A stretch of 64,000 nt of DNA from Acinetobacter sp. C26M. Lineage in GTDB: Bacteria > Pseudomonadota > Gammaproteobacteria > Pseudomonadales > Moraxellaceae. Numbering within the stretch: the stretch's first letter is position 1; each line of letters opens with the position of its first letter. This document shows, one piece after another, positions 25,944-35,065 of this stretch. Under the pieces are notes generated by a model that worked only from the letters and a program-made list of their open reading frames with translations, had not been told where the DNA came from and did no database searches. The stretch is from positions 806,001 through 870,000 of the forward strand of contig NZ_CP098478.1 of assembly GCF_023702675.1 (NCBI RefSeq), read 5' to 3'. The position numbers were made by a program, and so were the translations under genes.

Positions 25944-28001
25944 TTAAGACACTTTATCACCCGGTTTTGCGCCAGATTCAGGTGAAATCACCCAAACACC
26001 TTCACCATTACCAGCGGCAAGTACCATACCATTTGAAATACCAAAACGCATTTTACGAGGTGCAAGGTTAGCCACCATCACCACCAATTTGTCTTTTAGG
26101 TCTTCTGGCTGATAAAACTCACGAATACCGCTAAACACATTACGCGGTTCAGCTTCACCTACATCTAAAGTCAATTGCAGCAATTTATCAGAACCTTCAA
26201 CTTTTGCAGCTTCCAATACTTTTGCTACACGAAGATCAATTTTCATGAAATCTTCAATACCAATGATTTCAGCTTCACCTACTTTTGGCTCAGGCTTCTT
26301 CTCGGCTTTCTTTTCTTTTTTCTTCTCTACTTTTGGCGCTTCTGCCGCAGCAGCTAAAGAATCTTTAGATGCATCGACCATTGCCGCAACAGCTTTGGCA
26401 TCAACACGTTGCATCAATGGCTGGAATTGAGCAATTTCATGACCAACCAAGATCTGTTGACGTGATGCAAAGTCAAAGCTTTCAAGTTGTAAGAAGGCTT
26501 GAACTTGAGCCGCAAGCGTTGGCAATACAGGTGCCAAGTAAACTGCAAGTTGACGGAATAAGTTAATACCGACTGAACAAACATCATGTACTTGTTGTTC
26601 TTGGCCTTCTTGTTTCGCAAGTGCCCACGGTTTTTTCTCATCAATATACTGATTGGCACGGTCAGCCAATGCCATGATTTCACGGATTGCAGCCGAGAAC
26701 TCACGTGCTTCATAGGCTTGTGCGATTGAATCACCCGCATCAATAAAGCTTTGAACCAATTCAGACTCTGCACATGTATTCGACAAAGTATTATTGAAGT
26801 TGGTGTTAATGAATTTTGCACAACGGCTGGCAATATTCACTACTTTACCCACAAGGTCAGAATTCACTTTCTGAACGAAGTCATCTAGGTTCAAATCTGA
26901 ATCTTCAACTTTGTCAGACAGCTTAGACGCAAAGTAATAACGTAGATATTCAGGATTCAAATGTTCTAAATAGGTTTCAGCTTTAATGAAAGTACCGCGA
27001 GACTTCGACATCTTCTGACCATTGACCGTCAAGAAACCATTCACGAATAAACCTGATGGGGTACGGTAGTTGGCACCTTCAAGCATTGCAGGCCAGAACA
27101 GCGCATGGAAGTAAACGATGTCTTTACCGATGAAGTGATAGACTTCTTTATCGCTGTCTTTTTTCCAGAAATCATCAAAGCTTAAATCTGGACGTTTGGT
27201 TTTGATGTAGTTTTCAAAACTCGACATATAACCAATCGGTGCATCGACCCAAACATAGAAATATTTGTTTGGCGCATCTGGAATTTCAAAACCAAAATAA
27301 GGCGCATCACGCGAAATATCCCAATCTGATAAACCCGCCTCAAACCATTCATCGAGTTTGTTGGCAATCGAAACAGGCAAACGACCTTGGTCACGGGTCC
27401 ATTTCTGTAAGTATTCTGAGAAATTCGGAAGTTTAAAGAAGTAGTGATCTGATGATTTTTCAACAGGAGTCGCACCGCTCAAGGTAGAGCGTGGGTTTTC
27501 TAATTCGGTGGCGTTATACGTTGTACCACACACTTCACAGGCATCGCCGTATTGATCTTCCGACTTACATTTCGGGCACGTGCCTTTAATGAAACGGTCA
27601 GACAGGAACATGCCTTTTTCAGGATCGAATAACTGCGTTACAGGACGAATTGCAATATTGCCTGCTTCGCGGTTTTTGATATAGATTTCTTCTGAACGTG
27701 CTTTGTTCTCGTCGCTATTGGTTGAGTCATAGTGATCGAAATGTACGCCAAAACCGTCAAAGTCACGGATATGTTCTTTCTGAACATTGGCAATCTGTTG
27801 TTCTGGGCTAATTCCATTGGCTTCAGCACGTAGCATGATTGCTGTACCGTGAGCATCATCCGCACATACATAAGTCACATCATGGCCCATTGCACGCATC
27901 GCACGAACCCAAATATCTGCTTGGATATAACCGAGTAAGTGACCCATATGGATAGGACCATTGGCATAAGGTAGGGCATTGGTGACTAAAATTTTACGCA
28001 C
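25944..28001 (-). CDS. metG: Methionyl-tRNA synthetase
   Basis: Charges tRNA-Met and tRNA-fMet. I start it at the GTG at 28001 ([15 protein letters not shown]), preceded by GAGAG; this gives 685 residues, the size of MetG with the C-terminal dimerisation domain. An in-frame start 22 codons upstream adds no conserved sequence. Seen: the class I HIGH-like PIHMGHL, the zinc knuckle CPKC...CEVC (about residues 145-160), KMSKS ([10 protein letters not shown]), a Lys/Glu-rich linker ([15 protein letters not shown]) and the C-terminal tRNA-binding EMAP-like domain ([17 protein letters not shown] ... SGIREFY). Essential gene. Confidence 0.97.
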   Translation of the reverse strand: MRKILVTNALPYANGPIHMGHLLGYIQADIWVRAMRAMGHDVTYVCADDAHGTAIMLRAEANGISPEQQIANVQKEHIRDFDGFGVHFDHYDSTNSDENKARSEEIYIKNREAGNIAIRPVTQLFDPEKGMFLSDRFIKGTCPKCKSEDQYGDACEVCGTTYNATELENPRSTLSGATPVEKSSDHYFFKLPNFSEYLQKWTRDQGRLPVSIANKLDEWFEAGLSDWDISRDAPYFGFEIPDAPNKYFYVWVDAPIGYMSSFENYIKTKRPDLSFDDFWKKDSDKEVYHFIGKDIVYFHALFWPAMLEGANYRTPSGLFVNGFLTVNGQKMSKSRGTFIKAETYLEHLNPEYLRYYFASKLSDKVEDSDLNLDDFVQKVNSDLVGKVVNIASRCAKFINTNFNNTLSNTCAESELVQSFIDAGDSIAQAYEAREFSAAIREIMALADRANQYIDEKKPWALAKQEGQEQQVHDVCSVGINLFRQLAVYLAPVLPTLAAQVQAFLQLESFDFASRQQILVGHEIAQFQPLMQRVDAKAVAAMVDASKDSLAAAAEAPKVEKKKEKKAEKKPEPKVGEAEIIGIEDFMKIDLRVAKVLEAAKVEGSDKLLQLTLDVGEAEPRNVFSGIREFYQPEDLKDKLVVMVANLAPRKMRFGISNGMVLAAGNGEGVWVISPESGAKPGDKVS

Positions 28002-28156
28002 GGATATTGTTCTCTCATTCGTATTTGCAAGGCAGATGATTTTACATGACTTAGCCTCGACTTGCACAAGGGATTCAGTGAAATCTTTTCAAGCTGAGTG
28101 ATGCTTCTATTTTGACGACTTCATGCAAGCTTCACTTGTACTTCAATCAAAACACA

Positions 28157-28200
28157 TTTCCTTTACTGATAATGGCTGTATGGTCAGTAAATAAAGGAAA
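28157..28200 (+). promoter_or_regulatory. Hairpin that covers the ribosome binding site of the next gene
   Basis: TTTCCTTTACTGA at 28157-28169 pairs with TCAGTAAA and AAGGAAA at 28184-28200 around a 14-base loop, with a small bulge. The Shine-Dalgarno AAAGGA of the gene at 28206 is inside the 3' arm, so folding would hide it. Confidence 0.5.
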
Positions 28201-28205
28201 CAATC

Positions 28206-28673
28206 ATGAGATCTTGGCATTTGCTCTGTGCATCTATGTGTGCAAGTGTGGCATCGGTTTTTAGTTTTGTGATTCCCTATTGTTTGTTCTTAAACTTTCA
28301 ACAGCACCATTTATTGCATGTGGTCAGTAATGCGATGCAAGTGATGTTGTACCTCACTCCATTTCTGATTGTGCTCGCTTTTATTTTCTACGTGATTGTT
28401 TTATCAGTACTGAAATTGCCCAGCAAAATTTTTGATTTGATGCAGTTTTTTAAAATAAGTCTGATCTTTTTTACGGGGTGGATATGCTTAGTGCTGATGA
28501 TTTTGTTTGAAGATCAGGTTAATGGCTTTGATTTTGAAACTTTAGCCATGAGTCTTTTCATTTTTGTTGCTGTTTTGCCTGTGCTTGCAGTGGGGTGTAT
28601 CAGCGCCAATAGTTGTTATGTGTTGATGTGCAAAAAGAAGTATGATTGCTTAAATCAATTTGAGAGAATTTAG
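28206..28673 (+). CDS. Hypothetical four-helix membrane protein (155 aa)
   Basis: Unrecognised integral membrane protein. Four hydrophobic helices are visible: about residues 7-30 (CASMCASVASVFSFVIPYC), 45-70 (VMLYLTPFLIVLAFIFYVIV), 83-101 (KISLIFFTGWICLVLMIL) and 112-138 (LAMSLFIFVAVLPVLAVG). The C-terminus is basic (CKKKYDCLNQFERI). A good ribosome binding site, AAAGGAAA, precedes the ATG but is part of an inverted repeat. No operon partner. Function unknown. Confidence 0.7.
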   Translation: MRSWHLLCASMCASVASVFSFVIPYCLFLNFQQHHLLHVVSNAMQVMLYLTPFLIVLAFIFYVIVLSVLKLPSKIFDLMQFFKISLIFFTGWICLVLMILFEDQVNGFDFETLAMSLFIFVAVLPVLAVGCISANSCYVLMCKKKYDCLNQFERI

Positions 28674-28700
28674 AGGGAGAAAAGTATGCATCCCGAAGGA

Positions 28701-29198
28701 TTACATACTCTGCATTTGTTTCACAGTGATGCTGTGCTTTGAATTCTTTCTTAAAGAGATAATCTTTCCTTTAGACAGGAAATGGATGTGATAGCTCTTT
28801 AAGCCGTCCGTTTTCGGATCAAGGGTAACTTCTGCAAACATCGGTGTTTGCCAAAGTTCATCACTACCTAAAATACCTAACCAAGCCTGTGCTTTTAAGG
28901 CAACACTAAATTCATCTTTTACTTCAAGATCAGTAATACTGAGTTCACTGCACCAATGTTCGGTTTTAGGAAATTCGGTTTTAGAAAATTTCCAGCAGAT
29001 CGTAAGCGCCAGACTACTTTCAACGGGTGCTTTATCATCACTCTGTTGATCAATAACAGGGATTAACTGTTCAGCAAGGTCTTTTTCAAAAGAAAGAAGC
29101 ATCTTTTGAATTCTTTTTTTACTGGAAAGAATGTACTTCAAACGTTTTTCTTGGGCCTGAAGCTCATGCTGAATTTCTAAAAGTTCATTTTCATTCAT
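28701..29198 (-). CDS. Hypothetical protein with N-terminal coiled coil
   Basis: 165 residues from the ATG at 29198; a TTG six codons upstream is an alternative and neither has a strong ribosome binding site. Residues 1-60 form a Glu/Lys/Leu-rich coiled coil (ENELLEIQHELQAQEKRLKYILSSKKRIQK). The rest is predicted beta-rich (LALTICWKFSKTEF, VKDEFSVALKAQAWLGIL, MFAEVTLDP, YHIHFLSKGKIISL). No signal peptide. Not recognised. It is isolated between two plus-strand genes. Confidence 0.6.
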   Translation of the reverse strand: MNENELLEIQHELQAQEKRLKYILSSKKRIQKMLLSFEKDLAEQLIPVIDQQSDDKAPVESSLALTICWKFSKTEFPKTEHWCSELSITDLEVKDEFSVALKAQAWLGILGSDELWQTPMFAEVTLDPKTDGLKSYHIHFLSKGKIISLRKNSKHSITVKQMQSM

Positions 29199-29307
29199 AT
29201 TAGGTAATTCTGACAACGAGGTCTATGATTGAGATATTTCGGAAGTATATCCGAACTATCTCCTTATATTGTTAATAGTTTTTAATACAAATTTATTGGT
29301 TGTAAAA

Positions 29308-29844
29308 ATGATCGAAACAGCTCGACTACGCTTAAGACAATGGCAAGAAGAGGACTATACCTCCTTTGCCGCAATGGGTAACAATCTACAGGTGATGGAG
29401 TATTTTCCAAAACTCCTGACCCGAGCTGAAAGTGATGCCATGATTGATAAAATGAAGTCGATTATTGAAACACAAGGCTGGGGCTTATGGGCGGTTGAAT
29501 TAAAGCACAATCGGCAGTTTATTGGTTTTGTCGGTTTGCATGATCAACCCACGCAATTTTCTTTTTCACCTTGTGTGGAAATTGGATGGCGACTTGATCA
29601 AGTGTACTGGGGACAGGGCTATGCGCCCGAAGCTGCACAAGCCGCACTTGCATTTGCTTTTGAACAGTTAAAACTGGATAAAGTGGTTGCCTTTACGACG
29701 CTAGAAAATGCTAAATCACAAAAGGTGATGCAAAAATTACAGATGAAAAAAGTGTCCGAGTTTCAGCATCCTGCTTTAGCTGCAGATCATCCTTTAAGCT
29801 GGCATGTGCTATATGAGATTTTAAGATCTGATTTTATTGAATAA
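29308..29844 (+). CDS. GNAT-family N-acetyltransferase (RimJ/RimL type)
   Basis: 178 residues from the ATG at 29308 (MIETARLRLRQW), where the family N-terminus begins; an in-frame start at 29269 adds a 13-residue tail without conserved residues. Seen: ETARLRLRQWQEEDY, GWGLWAVELKHNRQFIGFVGL, the acetyl-CoA-binding motif A WRLDQVYWGQGYAPEAAQAAL, and motif B FTTLENAKSQKVMQKLQMKKV. This is the pattern of acetyltransferases that modify ribosomal protein N-termini or small amines. Substrate unknown. Confidence 0.88.
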   Translation: MIETARLRLRQWQEEDYTSFAAMGNNLQVMEYFPKLLTRAESDAMIDKMKSIIETQGWGLWAVELKHNRQFIGFVGLHDQPTQFSFSPCVEIGWRLDQVYWGQGYAPEAAQAALAFAFEQLKLDKVVAFTTLENAKSQKVMQKLQMKKVSEFQHPALAADHPLSWHVLYEILRSDFIE

Positions 29845-30031
29845 AGGGGATGTTATTAATTTATATGATTTTTATATCTAAGAATTAAGAAGTTTATCAA
29901 TCCGCAATCATTTGAATCTTCCTGTATCCCATTTGTTTCAATTTGCAGCGATGCACAAAAAAAGCTTCTAAACACGGTATAACTAAGATTGCTCCAAACA
30001 ATATGTTTTTTACCTATAGTGAGGAAATATC

Positions 30032-30481
30032 ATGACAAACGAAAAACTTGATGAGTTAAAAGACCAAGCTGCAGAATTGGGGAGTGACTTAAAATACAAA
30101 GCAAAAGAAGCTCAGCTACAAGGTGAAAAAGCAGTTGATGACTTAAAACACTCTGCTGAAGAATTAAAGTTAAAAGGCGAAAAAGCGCTTGATGATTTAA
30201 AGAAAGATGTCTCTGAGCAAAATGCAGAAGGTAAAGAGGCTGTTTCATCTAAAGTGGATGATATCAAAGCCAAACTTGAAGATACGCAACACGCGGTTCA
30301 AGATAAATTTGACCACTTCAAAGAAGAGGCTAGTCATAAGTTAGATGATGCCAAAGCAAAAGCATCTGAACTAAAAGATGAAGCTGCTGCAAAGTTTGAT
30401 GATTTGAAAGCTCAAGCAAGTCATAAGTTGGATGATTTAAAGAAAGCAGCAACAGATACCATCAATAAATTCAAAGGCTAA
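30032..30481 (+). CDS. LEA-like / apolipoprotein-like repetitive helical protein
   Basis: 149 residues, almost entirely Lys, Asp, Glu, Ala, with no Cys and no hydrophobic segment. Repeats of the kind LKxKGEKALDDLKK and SHKLDDAKAKASELKDEAAAKFDDLKAQ recur with about 11-residue and heptad spacing, so it should be an amphipathic helix or disordered when hydrated, as in group 3 LEA proteins. GAGGAAAT precedes the ATG. Such proteins help Acinetobacter and others survive drying or osmotic stress; that role is inferred from composition only. Confidence 0.75.
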   Translation: MTNEKLDELKDQAAELGSDLKYKAKEAQLQGEKAVDDLKHSAEELKLKGEKALDDLKKDVSEQNAEGKEAVSSKVDDIKAKLEDTQHAVQDKFDHFKEEASHKLDDAKAKASELKDEAAAKFDDLKAQASHKLDDLKKAATDTINKFKG

Positions 30482-30639
30482 GCTTTGTATAAATGCTAAA
30501 TAATGGATGCTCATATCTAGAGAAGAAAAGTTGCTATAAAAAATGAGCAATTATCTACTTTGATATGAGCGTCAATTCTTCAATACTGCTAAACTAGCCA
30601 GACTCAGTGATATGTTGAACTGTTTTTGGAGTAAACAAA

Positions 30640-31869
30640 ATGTCGTGGCTTTCTTCCTTAAAATCTGTTTTTTCACCAGCGCAAGAAGTGAAGGAAGACG
30701 AGATTCAAACAGTTCTACAAAATTATATATTGCCGCATTCTGAAAACAGTTTAAAAGATCGTATCAGCCAAGTGAATGTACAAGGCCGAATTTTACAGCT
30801 TACAGTGAATACCTTTCCCCAAGAAAAGGACCATTTACAACAGATTCACGATGAGTTGGCCGAAGCTTTAGAAAAGTGTGGTATCCAAGAATTAAACTTA
30901 CATATTATTCAACAGAAACATGCAGCGCATGGTGAAGCAGGTCATAGCTGCTCATCAAAGCCAAAAGCAGAGAACACCAATTTACCCCCTGTAATGGATG
31001 CTTCGCCTAAAGCAGAAGCTGATCCGAATAATCCCCCGATCCAAAAAGCGGCACCACAACAACGCGATGTAGCGGCACATCCACGCATCCAAAATGTGAT
31101 TCTGGTTTCTTCTGGTAAAGGTGGGGTAGGTAAATCAACCACGACGGTCAACCTTGCACTCGCGTTACAACAACTCGGTTTAAAAGTTGGTGTTTTGGAT
31201 GCAGATATCTATGGTCCAAGTATCCCAACAATGTTGGGCAATGCAGGCAGAACCCCGCAGATTGAAAATGAACACTTCGTACCTTTAGATGCTTATGGCA
31301 TGGCGGTGCTGTCGATTGGACATTTAATTGGTGCGCACAATACACCCGTGGCTTGGCGTGGTCCAAAGGCGACAGGTGCGTTGATGCAGTTGTTCAATCA
31401 AACCTTATGGCCTGATTTAGATGTGTTGGTGATTGATATGCCACCAGGCACAGGAGATATTCAGCTGACTTTGGCGCAACGTATTCCAGTAACTGGTGCA
31501 GTGATTGTAACAACACCACAAAATGTTGCGTTGATGGATGCAACCAAAGGTATTGAATTATTTAATAAAGTGAATATTCCTGTTCTCGGTGTGATCGAAA
31601 ATATGTCGACCCATATTTGCTCGAATTGCGGTCATGAAGAACAGATTTTTGGTACAGGCGGTGGTGATCAACTATCTGAGCAGTATCATATTCCATTGCT
31701 CGGTCATTTACCCTTAGATGCAAAAATCCGTGAACATGCAGATCAAGGTACACCAAGTGTGATCGCAAAGGATGCAGCCGCAGACAGTTATCTCAATATT
31801 GCACAAGCCGTGTTGCAACAAATGGATAAATTACCGAAACGTCAGAAAGACGATAAGCGTATCTTTTAA
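30640..31869 (+). CDS. apbC: Mrp/NBP35 (ApbC) iron-sulfur cluster carrier ATPase
   Basis: P-loop ATPase that carries and delivers Fe-S clusters, 409 residues. Residues 1-95 are a MIP18/DUF59-like domain, followed by a His/Pro/Lys-rich linker (HAAHGEAGHSC...), then the ATPase: deviant Walker A SSGKGGVGKSTTTVN (about residue 158), DADIYGPSIP, VIDMPPGTGD, and the cluster-binding Cys pair CSNCGH (about residue 327). In many gammaproteobacteria apbC sits beside metG and dcd; here the three are still within 10 kb but separated by accessory genes. A strong terminator follows. Confidence 0.94.
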   Translation: MSWLSSLKSVFSPAQEVKEDEIQTVLQNYILPHSENSLKDRISQVNVQGRILQLTVNTFPQEKDHLQQIHDELAEALEKCGIQELNLHIIQQKHAAHGEAGHSCSSKPKAENTNLPPVMDASPKAEADPNNPPIQKAAPQQRDVAAHPRIQNVILVSSGKGGVGKSTTTVNLALALQQLGLKVGVLDADIYGPSIPTMLGNAGRTPQIENEHFVPLDAYGMAVLSIGHLIGAHNTPVAWRGPKATGALMQLFNQTLWPDLDVLVIDMPPGTGDIQLTLAQRIPVTGAVIVTTPQNVALMDATKGIELFNKVNIPVLGVIENMSTHICSNCGHEEQIFGTGGGDQLSEQYHIPLLGHLPLDAKIREHADQGTPSVIAKDAAADSYLNIAQAVLQQMDKLPKRQKDDKRIF

Positions 31870-31876
31870 AATGCTT

Positions 31877-31905
31877 AAAAACCCAGCATATCCTGCTGGG
31901 TTTTT
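31877..31905 (+). terminator. Rho-independent terminator of apbC
   Basis: AAAAACCCAGCA-TATCC-TGCTGGGTTTTT: perfect 12-base stem, T run. Confidence 0.93.
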
Positions 31906-32016
31906 ACTATTTGATTAAAATAAGTTTTTATTTTTACGCTTTAAAAATAAATTAAAAAAACAAAAAATGGTATGTTGCTTGCTTATCACTTGTTTTGATT
32001 TTTTGAGTATAGATCA

Positions 32017-32895
32017 ATGATGCAATTTAAAGGCCTGATGGGTATTGTCAGTGTTTGTGCGGCTTTAGTTTTAAGTGCTTGTAATGGAGATAGTTCTTCA
32101 AATAGTAATAATCAGGTACAAGAAAAACCCAAGTTACAACCGATTGTGATCCAAGGCGCATTGCCTGTTGAATCAAAAAGAATGGCCTCAAAATTAGATA
32201 ATGCAAGCTACGAAATCATTGGTGGTTGGGAATTTTGGAAAGGTACCTATAAAGGTTATCCAATGGTGATCTCTAAAACCCGTATGGGCATGAGCAACTC
32301 GGCCGCAGCGACAGCCATTGCAATTCAGCATTATCAGCCGATTGCGATTATCAATCAGGGAACCTCTGGCGGACACGATCCAGACTTAAAGGTATTTGAT
32401 ATTGTGCTAGGCAAATACACCACCAATATTGGCGCATTTAAAACACCAAATAAACCGATTGGTGGTGGTTCAAATGCGTTGGAATGGAATGAAGCGTTCG
32501 ATGTGTTGCCTAAGGATGAGTCTGATCCAGAACCGATTGCAATTCGAAAATTTGAAGGTGATAAGGAACTTTTAGTTGCGGCTTACAAAGCTAAAGCACA
32601 TTACACCAAGGGACAAGTGGTAGAAGGTACCATCGGTTCGGCAGATACGTGGAATAATGAACTTGATCGTATCAACTTTTTCCATACCAAATATGGAACC
32701 TCTGTAGAGGAAATGGAAGCTGCATCGGTTGCACAAATTGCGCAACAATTCAAAGTGCCATTCCTTGGGGTCCGTATCTTATCAAATAATATTACCAATA
32801 ATGGTGCTTATAACCCTGCGACAGGAGAAGCTTGTCAGGACTATGCACTTGAGGTTGCAGAACAGTATATGAAGGCAAAAGCCGAAGCTAAATAA
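32017..32895 (+). CDS. Lipoprotein with MTA/SAH nucleosidase-like (PNP_UDP_1) domain
   Basis: 292 residues with a lipoprotein signal (lipobox LSAC, then NGDSSSNSNN), so anchored in an envelope membrane. The mature part follows the nucleoside phosphorylase/nucleosidase fold: GALPVESKRM (position of the MTAN catalytic-region Glu), TRMGMSNSAAATAIAI, INQGTSGGHDPDLKVFDIV, and VEEMEAASVAQIAQQFKVPFLGVRILSNN. In MTAN enzymes the residue after this last Ser is the catalytic Asp of the RxxSD motif; here it is Asn. It may be an exported nucleosidase with altered chemistry, a binding protein, or inactive. Standalone gene. Confidence 0.8.
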   Translation: MMQFKGLMGIVSVCAALVLSACNGDSSSNSNNQVQEKPKLQPIVIQGALPVESKRMASKLDNASYEIIGGWEFWKGTYKGYPMVISKTRMGMSNSAAATAIAIQHYQPIAIINQGTSGGHDPDLKVFDIVLGKYTTNIGAFKTPNKPIGGGSNALEWNEAFDVLPKDESDPEPIAIRKFEGDKELLVAAYKAKAHYTKGQVVEGTIGSADTWNNELDRINFFHTKYGTSVEEMEAASVAQIAQQFKVPFLGVRILSNNITNNGAYNPATGEACQDYALEVAEQYMKAKAEAK

Positions 32896-32920
32896 TCTGT
32901 TTTCATAGAGAAGAAATCAT

Positions 32921-33478
32921 TTAGATGGTTTCTTCTCTTTTATTTTTATAGCGATTTTTCCAGCTTCTAATCACCACCCAACGCCAGAGTAAATGTGTAC
33001 TCAAATAAAATATAATGGCAAATAAAATAGCTTCGATAACGAGTCCAGAAACCAAGATCTTGGCTAAACTAAAATCAATATGACCATGCCCGAAGTTCTT
33101 AATCCAGTTTAAAATTTGATGTAACACACCAAGCAACATCTCCTTATTAATCATATTGACGTGATAAATTTTTGTCCCAAACCAAAAGCCTAAATACAGA
33201 ATCGGTACCACGGTAAAGGGATTGGTCAACCATGCCATACAGAGGCCAATCGGTAAATTCACCTCAAAAAACAACACAGTCAAAATAATAAACAGACTAT
33301 GGAAAGGGACAGGCAAGATTCCCCAGAAGGTGCCTATAAACATGGCTTTTGCAATCGAGCGACGATTCACATACCAAAGCAAAGGATTTAAGGCGCGGTC
33401 ACCAAAAATTTTCATCAGCTTTAAGCTCGCGACTTTCTCTGATGAAGGCAGCCACTTGTGAAAGAATTGCTTAGGCAT
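32921..33478 (-). CDS. DUF2062 family membrane protein
   Basis: 185 residues. DUF2062 hallmarks: RRSIAKAMFIGTFWGILPVPFHSLFIIL near residues 40-66 and LPIGLCMAWLTNPFTVVPILYLGFWFGTKI (the TNP segment) near 75-104, followed by an amphipathic region and a C-terminal helix (LVIEAILFAIIFYLSTHLLW) with a basic tail. Function of the family is unknown, possibly envelope or lipid related. Not in an operon. Confidence 0.88.
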   Translation of the reverse strand: MPKQFFHKWLPSSEKVASLKLMKIFGDRALNPLLWYVNRRSIAKAMFIGTFWGILPVPFHSLFIILTVLFFEVNLPIGLCMAWLTNPFTVVPILYLGFWFGTKIYHVNMINKEMLLGVLHQILNWIKNFGHGHIDFSLAKILVSGLVIEAILFAIIFYLSTHLLWRWVVIRSWKNRYKNKREETI

Positions 33479-33795
33479 AAAAGGAGTAAATAGACTCGAT
33501 AAGTCAAAGAAGTTTATGATTGTATATAAAATAGCATTATTTACTTAGTGAAAACTTAAAACAAGTGCAAACAATATCGGACTTAAAATAAGTCTTGTAC
33601 CGATACGTTACATTTATTGTATTTTAAATATACGCTTTTTATGCTGTGACTGCCGAGTAGAGTTGACTTGAAATCTATAAAGTAAATATAAAACAGTTGC
33701 TTAATCTATGTTTGGTCATAACTGTTTACAGTTAATTTTTTGCTATGGCTTGTGAATTGGATTAATCTGAAACTATCTTCTAGTGAGGTCATTCA
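33479..33795. other. Intergenic region with palindrome
   Basis: 317 bases of AT-rich DNA between divergent DUF2062 and LysE genes. No coding frame. The only structure I see is TAACTGT-TT-ACAGTTA at 33719-33734, 62 bases upstream of the LysE start codon, a candidate operator. Confidence 0.5.
33719..33734. promoter_or_regulatory. Palindrome upstream of LysE-family gene
   Basis: TAACTGT and ACAGTTA are perfect 7-base inverted arms around TT. Confidence 0.4.
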
Positions 33796-34389
33796 ATGAT
33801 TTCATGGTTCTTTATTGGTTTAGTCATTACCATTCTGTTGACTCCTGGCCCAACCAATACCTTATTGGCATCTTCTGGTATTCAGGTTGGATTACGTCGA
33901 TCTTTATTATTGATTCCAGCAGAAGCAGTCGGTTATATCATTGCAATTACTGCATGGGGAATGCTGATTGGCAAAGTCTCTACAACTTTGCCTGCATTGC
34001 CGATTTTTCTGAAACTATTAAGCGCAGGGTATATCGTTTTTCTAGCGGTAAAACTGTGGCGTACTGCAAACCAAGAAGTGGCCTTAAATCAACCCACGAT
34101 TCGACCTAGAGAATTGCTATGCGCGACTTTGCTCAATCCTAAAGCACTGTTATTTGCTTCAGCAATTTTTCCTGTTGCAGCATGGAAAAGCCAAGAGCTT
34201 TATTTGGCGCATATGAGTAGCTTTGTTGGACTGATTCTTCCTATTGCATTGTTTTGGATTTCTGTTGGGGCAATGTTAGCAACCAATAAGGTGAAATGGC
34301 TGTCTCAATCAAAATTACAACGCACAGCCTCTGTCGTTTTGATGGCTTTTGCGATCCCAATTAGCTATTCAGCACTAATCAATCTATAA
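33796..34389 (+). CDS. LysE-family transporter
   Basis: Second LysE/RhtB-type exporter of the window, 197 residues, six helices. Seen: TILLTPGPTNTLLASSGIQVGLRRSLLLIPAEAVGY (family N-terminus), FLKLLSAGYIVFLAVKLWR and FCATLLNPKALLFASAIFP-like segment (CATLLNPKALLFASAIFP). It is divergent in sequence from the copy at 23014, so not a recent duplicate. GAGG lies 9 bases before the ATG. Substrate unknown. Confidence 0.82.
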   Translation: MISWFFIGLVITILLTPGPTNTLLASSGIQVGLRRSLLLIPAEAVGYIIAITAWGMLIGKVSTTLPALPIFLKLLSAGYIVFLAVKLWRTANQEVALNQPTIRPRELLCATLLNPKALLFASAIFPVAAWKSQELYLAHMSSFVGLILPIALFWISVGAMLATNKVKWLSQSKLQRTASVVLMAFAIPISYSALINL

Positions 34390-34394
34390 CTTTC

Positions 34395-34434
34395 ACAGTG
34401 CGATCCTTAATAAGGGATGGCACTGTTGTTTTCA
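34395..34434 (+). terminator. Terminator after LysE-family gene
   Basis: ACAGTGC.ATCC and GGAT.GCACTGT pair in a 12-13-base stem with one or two mismatches, followed by TGTTTTC. Confidence 0.7.
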
Positions 34435-34495
34435 TTGATACCATTTTACGTTAAAGTACTCGCCAATTATTAACTTCGTCTATGGATAAAAAGTC

Positions 34496-35065
34496 ATGGC
34501 AATAAAATCTGATCGTTGGATTCGTGAAATGAGCGAAAAACACGGCATGATTGAACCTTATGCAGAGAATCAAGTTCGTTTTGATGAAAACGGAGAAAAG
34601 TTGATTTCTTATGGGGTATCGAGCTATGGCTACGATGTCCGTTGTGCGCGTGAGTTTAAGGTATTTACTAACGTACATTCAGCAATTGTTGATCCAAAGA
34701 ACTTCGATGATAAAAGCTTTATCGATATCGAATCTGATGTTTGTATTATTCCGCCAAACTCTTTTGCGTTAGCACGTACCATCGAATATTTCCGTATTCC
34801 ACGGAATGTTTTAACCGTTTGCTTAGGTAAATCGACTTATGCGCGTTGCGGTATCATTGTAAACGTTACGCCATTAGAGCCTGAGTGGGAAGGTCACGTT
34901 ACCCTTGAGTTCTCAAATACAACTAACTTACCAGCACGTATCTATGCCGGTGAAGGTGTTGCACAGATGCTATTCTTTGAAAGCGATGAGGTGTGTGAGA
35001 CATCATATAAAGATCGTGGTGGTAAATACCAAGGTCAAACTGGTGTGACTTTACCGAAAACCTAA
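34496..35065 (+). CDS. dcd: dCTP deaminase
   Basis: Trimeric enzyme that converts dCTP to dUTP for dTTP synthesis; 189 residues, full length. Seen: [10 protein letters not shown] at the N-terminus, [15 protein letters not shown], the substrate loop [12 protein letters not shown] (about residue 110), and [27 protein letters not shown] that carries the catalytic Glu. GGATAAAAA precedes the ATG. It ends the metG-apbC-dcd neighbourhood. Confidence 0.96.
   Translation: MAIKSDRWIREMSEKHGMIEPYAENQVRFDENGEKLISYGVSSYGYDVRCAREFKVFTNVHSAIVDPKNFDDKSFIDIESDVCIIPPNSFALARTIEYFRIPRNVLTVCLGKSTYARCGIIVNVTPLEPEWEGHVTLEFSNTTNLPARIYAGEGVAQMLFFESDEVCETSYKDRGGKYQGQTGVTLPKT

Noticed and set aside
30030..30248. Minus-strand open frame across the LEA-like gene
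   Set aside because: Leu/His-rich antisense of a repetitive Lys/Asp coding sequence, a typical false frame.
30509..30570. Inverted repeat GCTCATATC ... GATATGAGC after the LEA-like gene
   Set aside because: The arms are 9 bases but 44 bases apart with no T run; too weak to call a terminator or operator.
23014..34389. The two LysE-family genes as a recent duplication
   Set aside because: They share only family signatures; sequence between the signatures differs strongly and the surrounding genes are unrelated.
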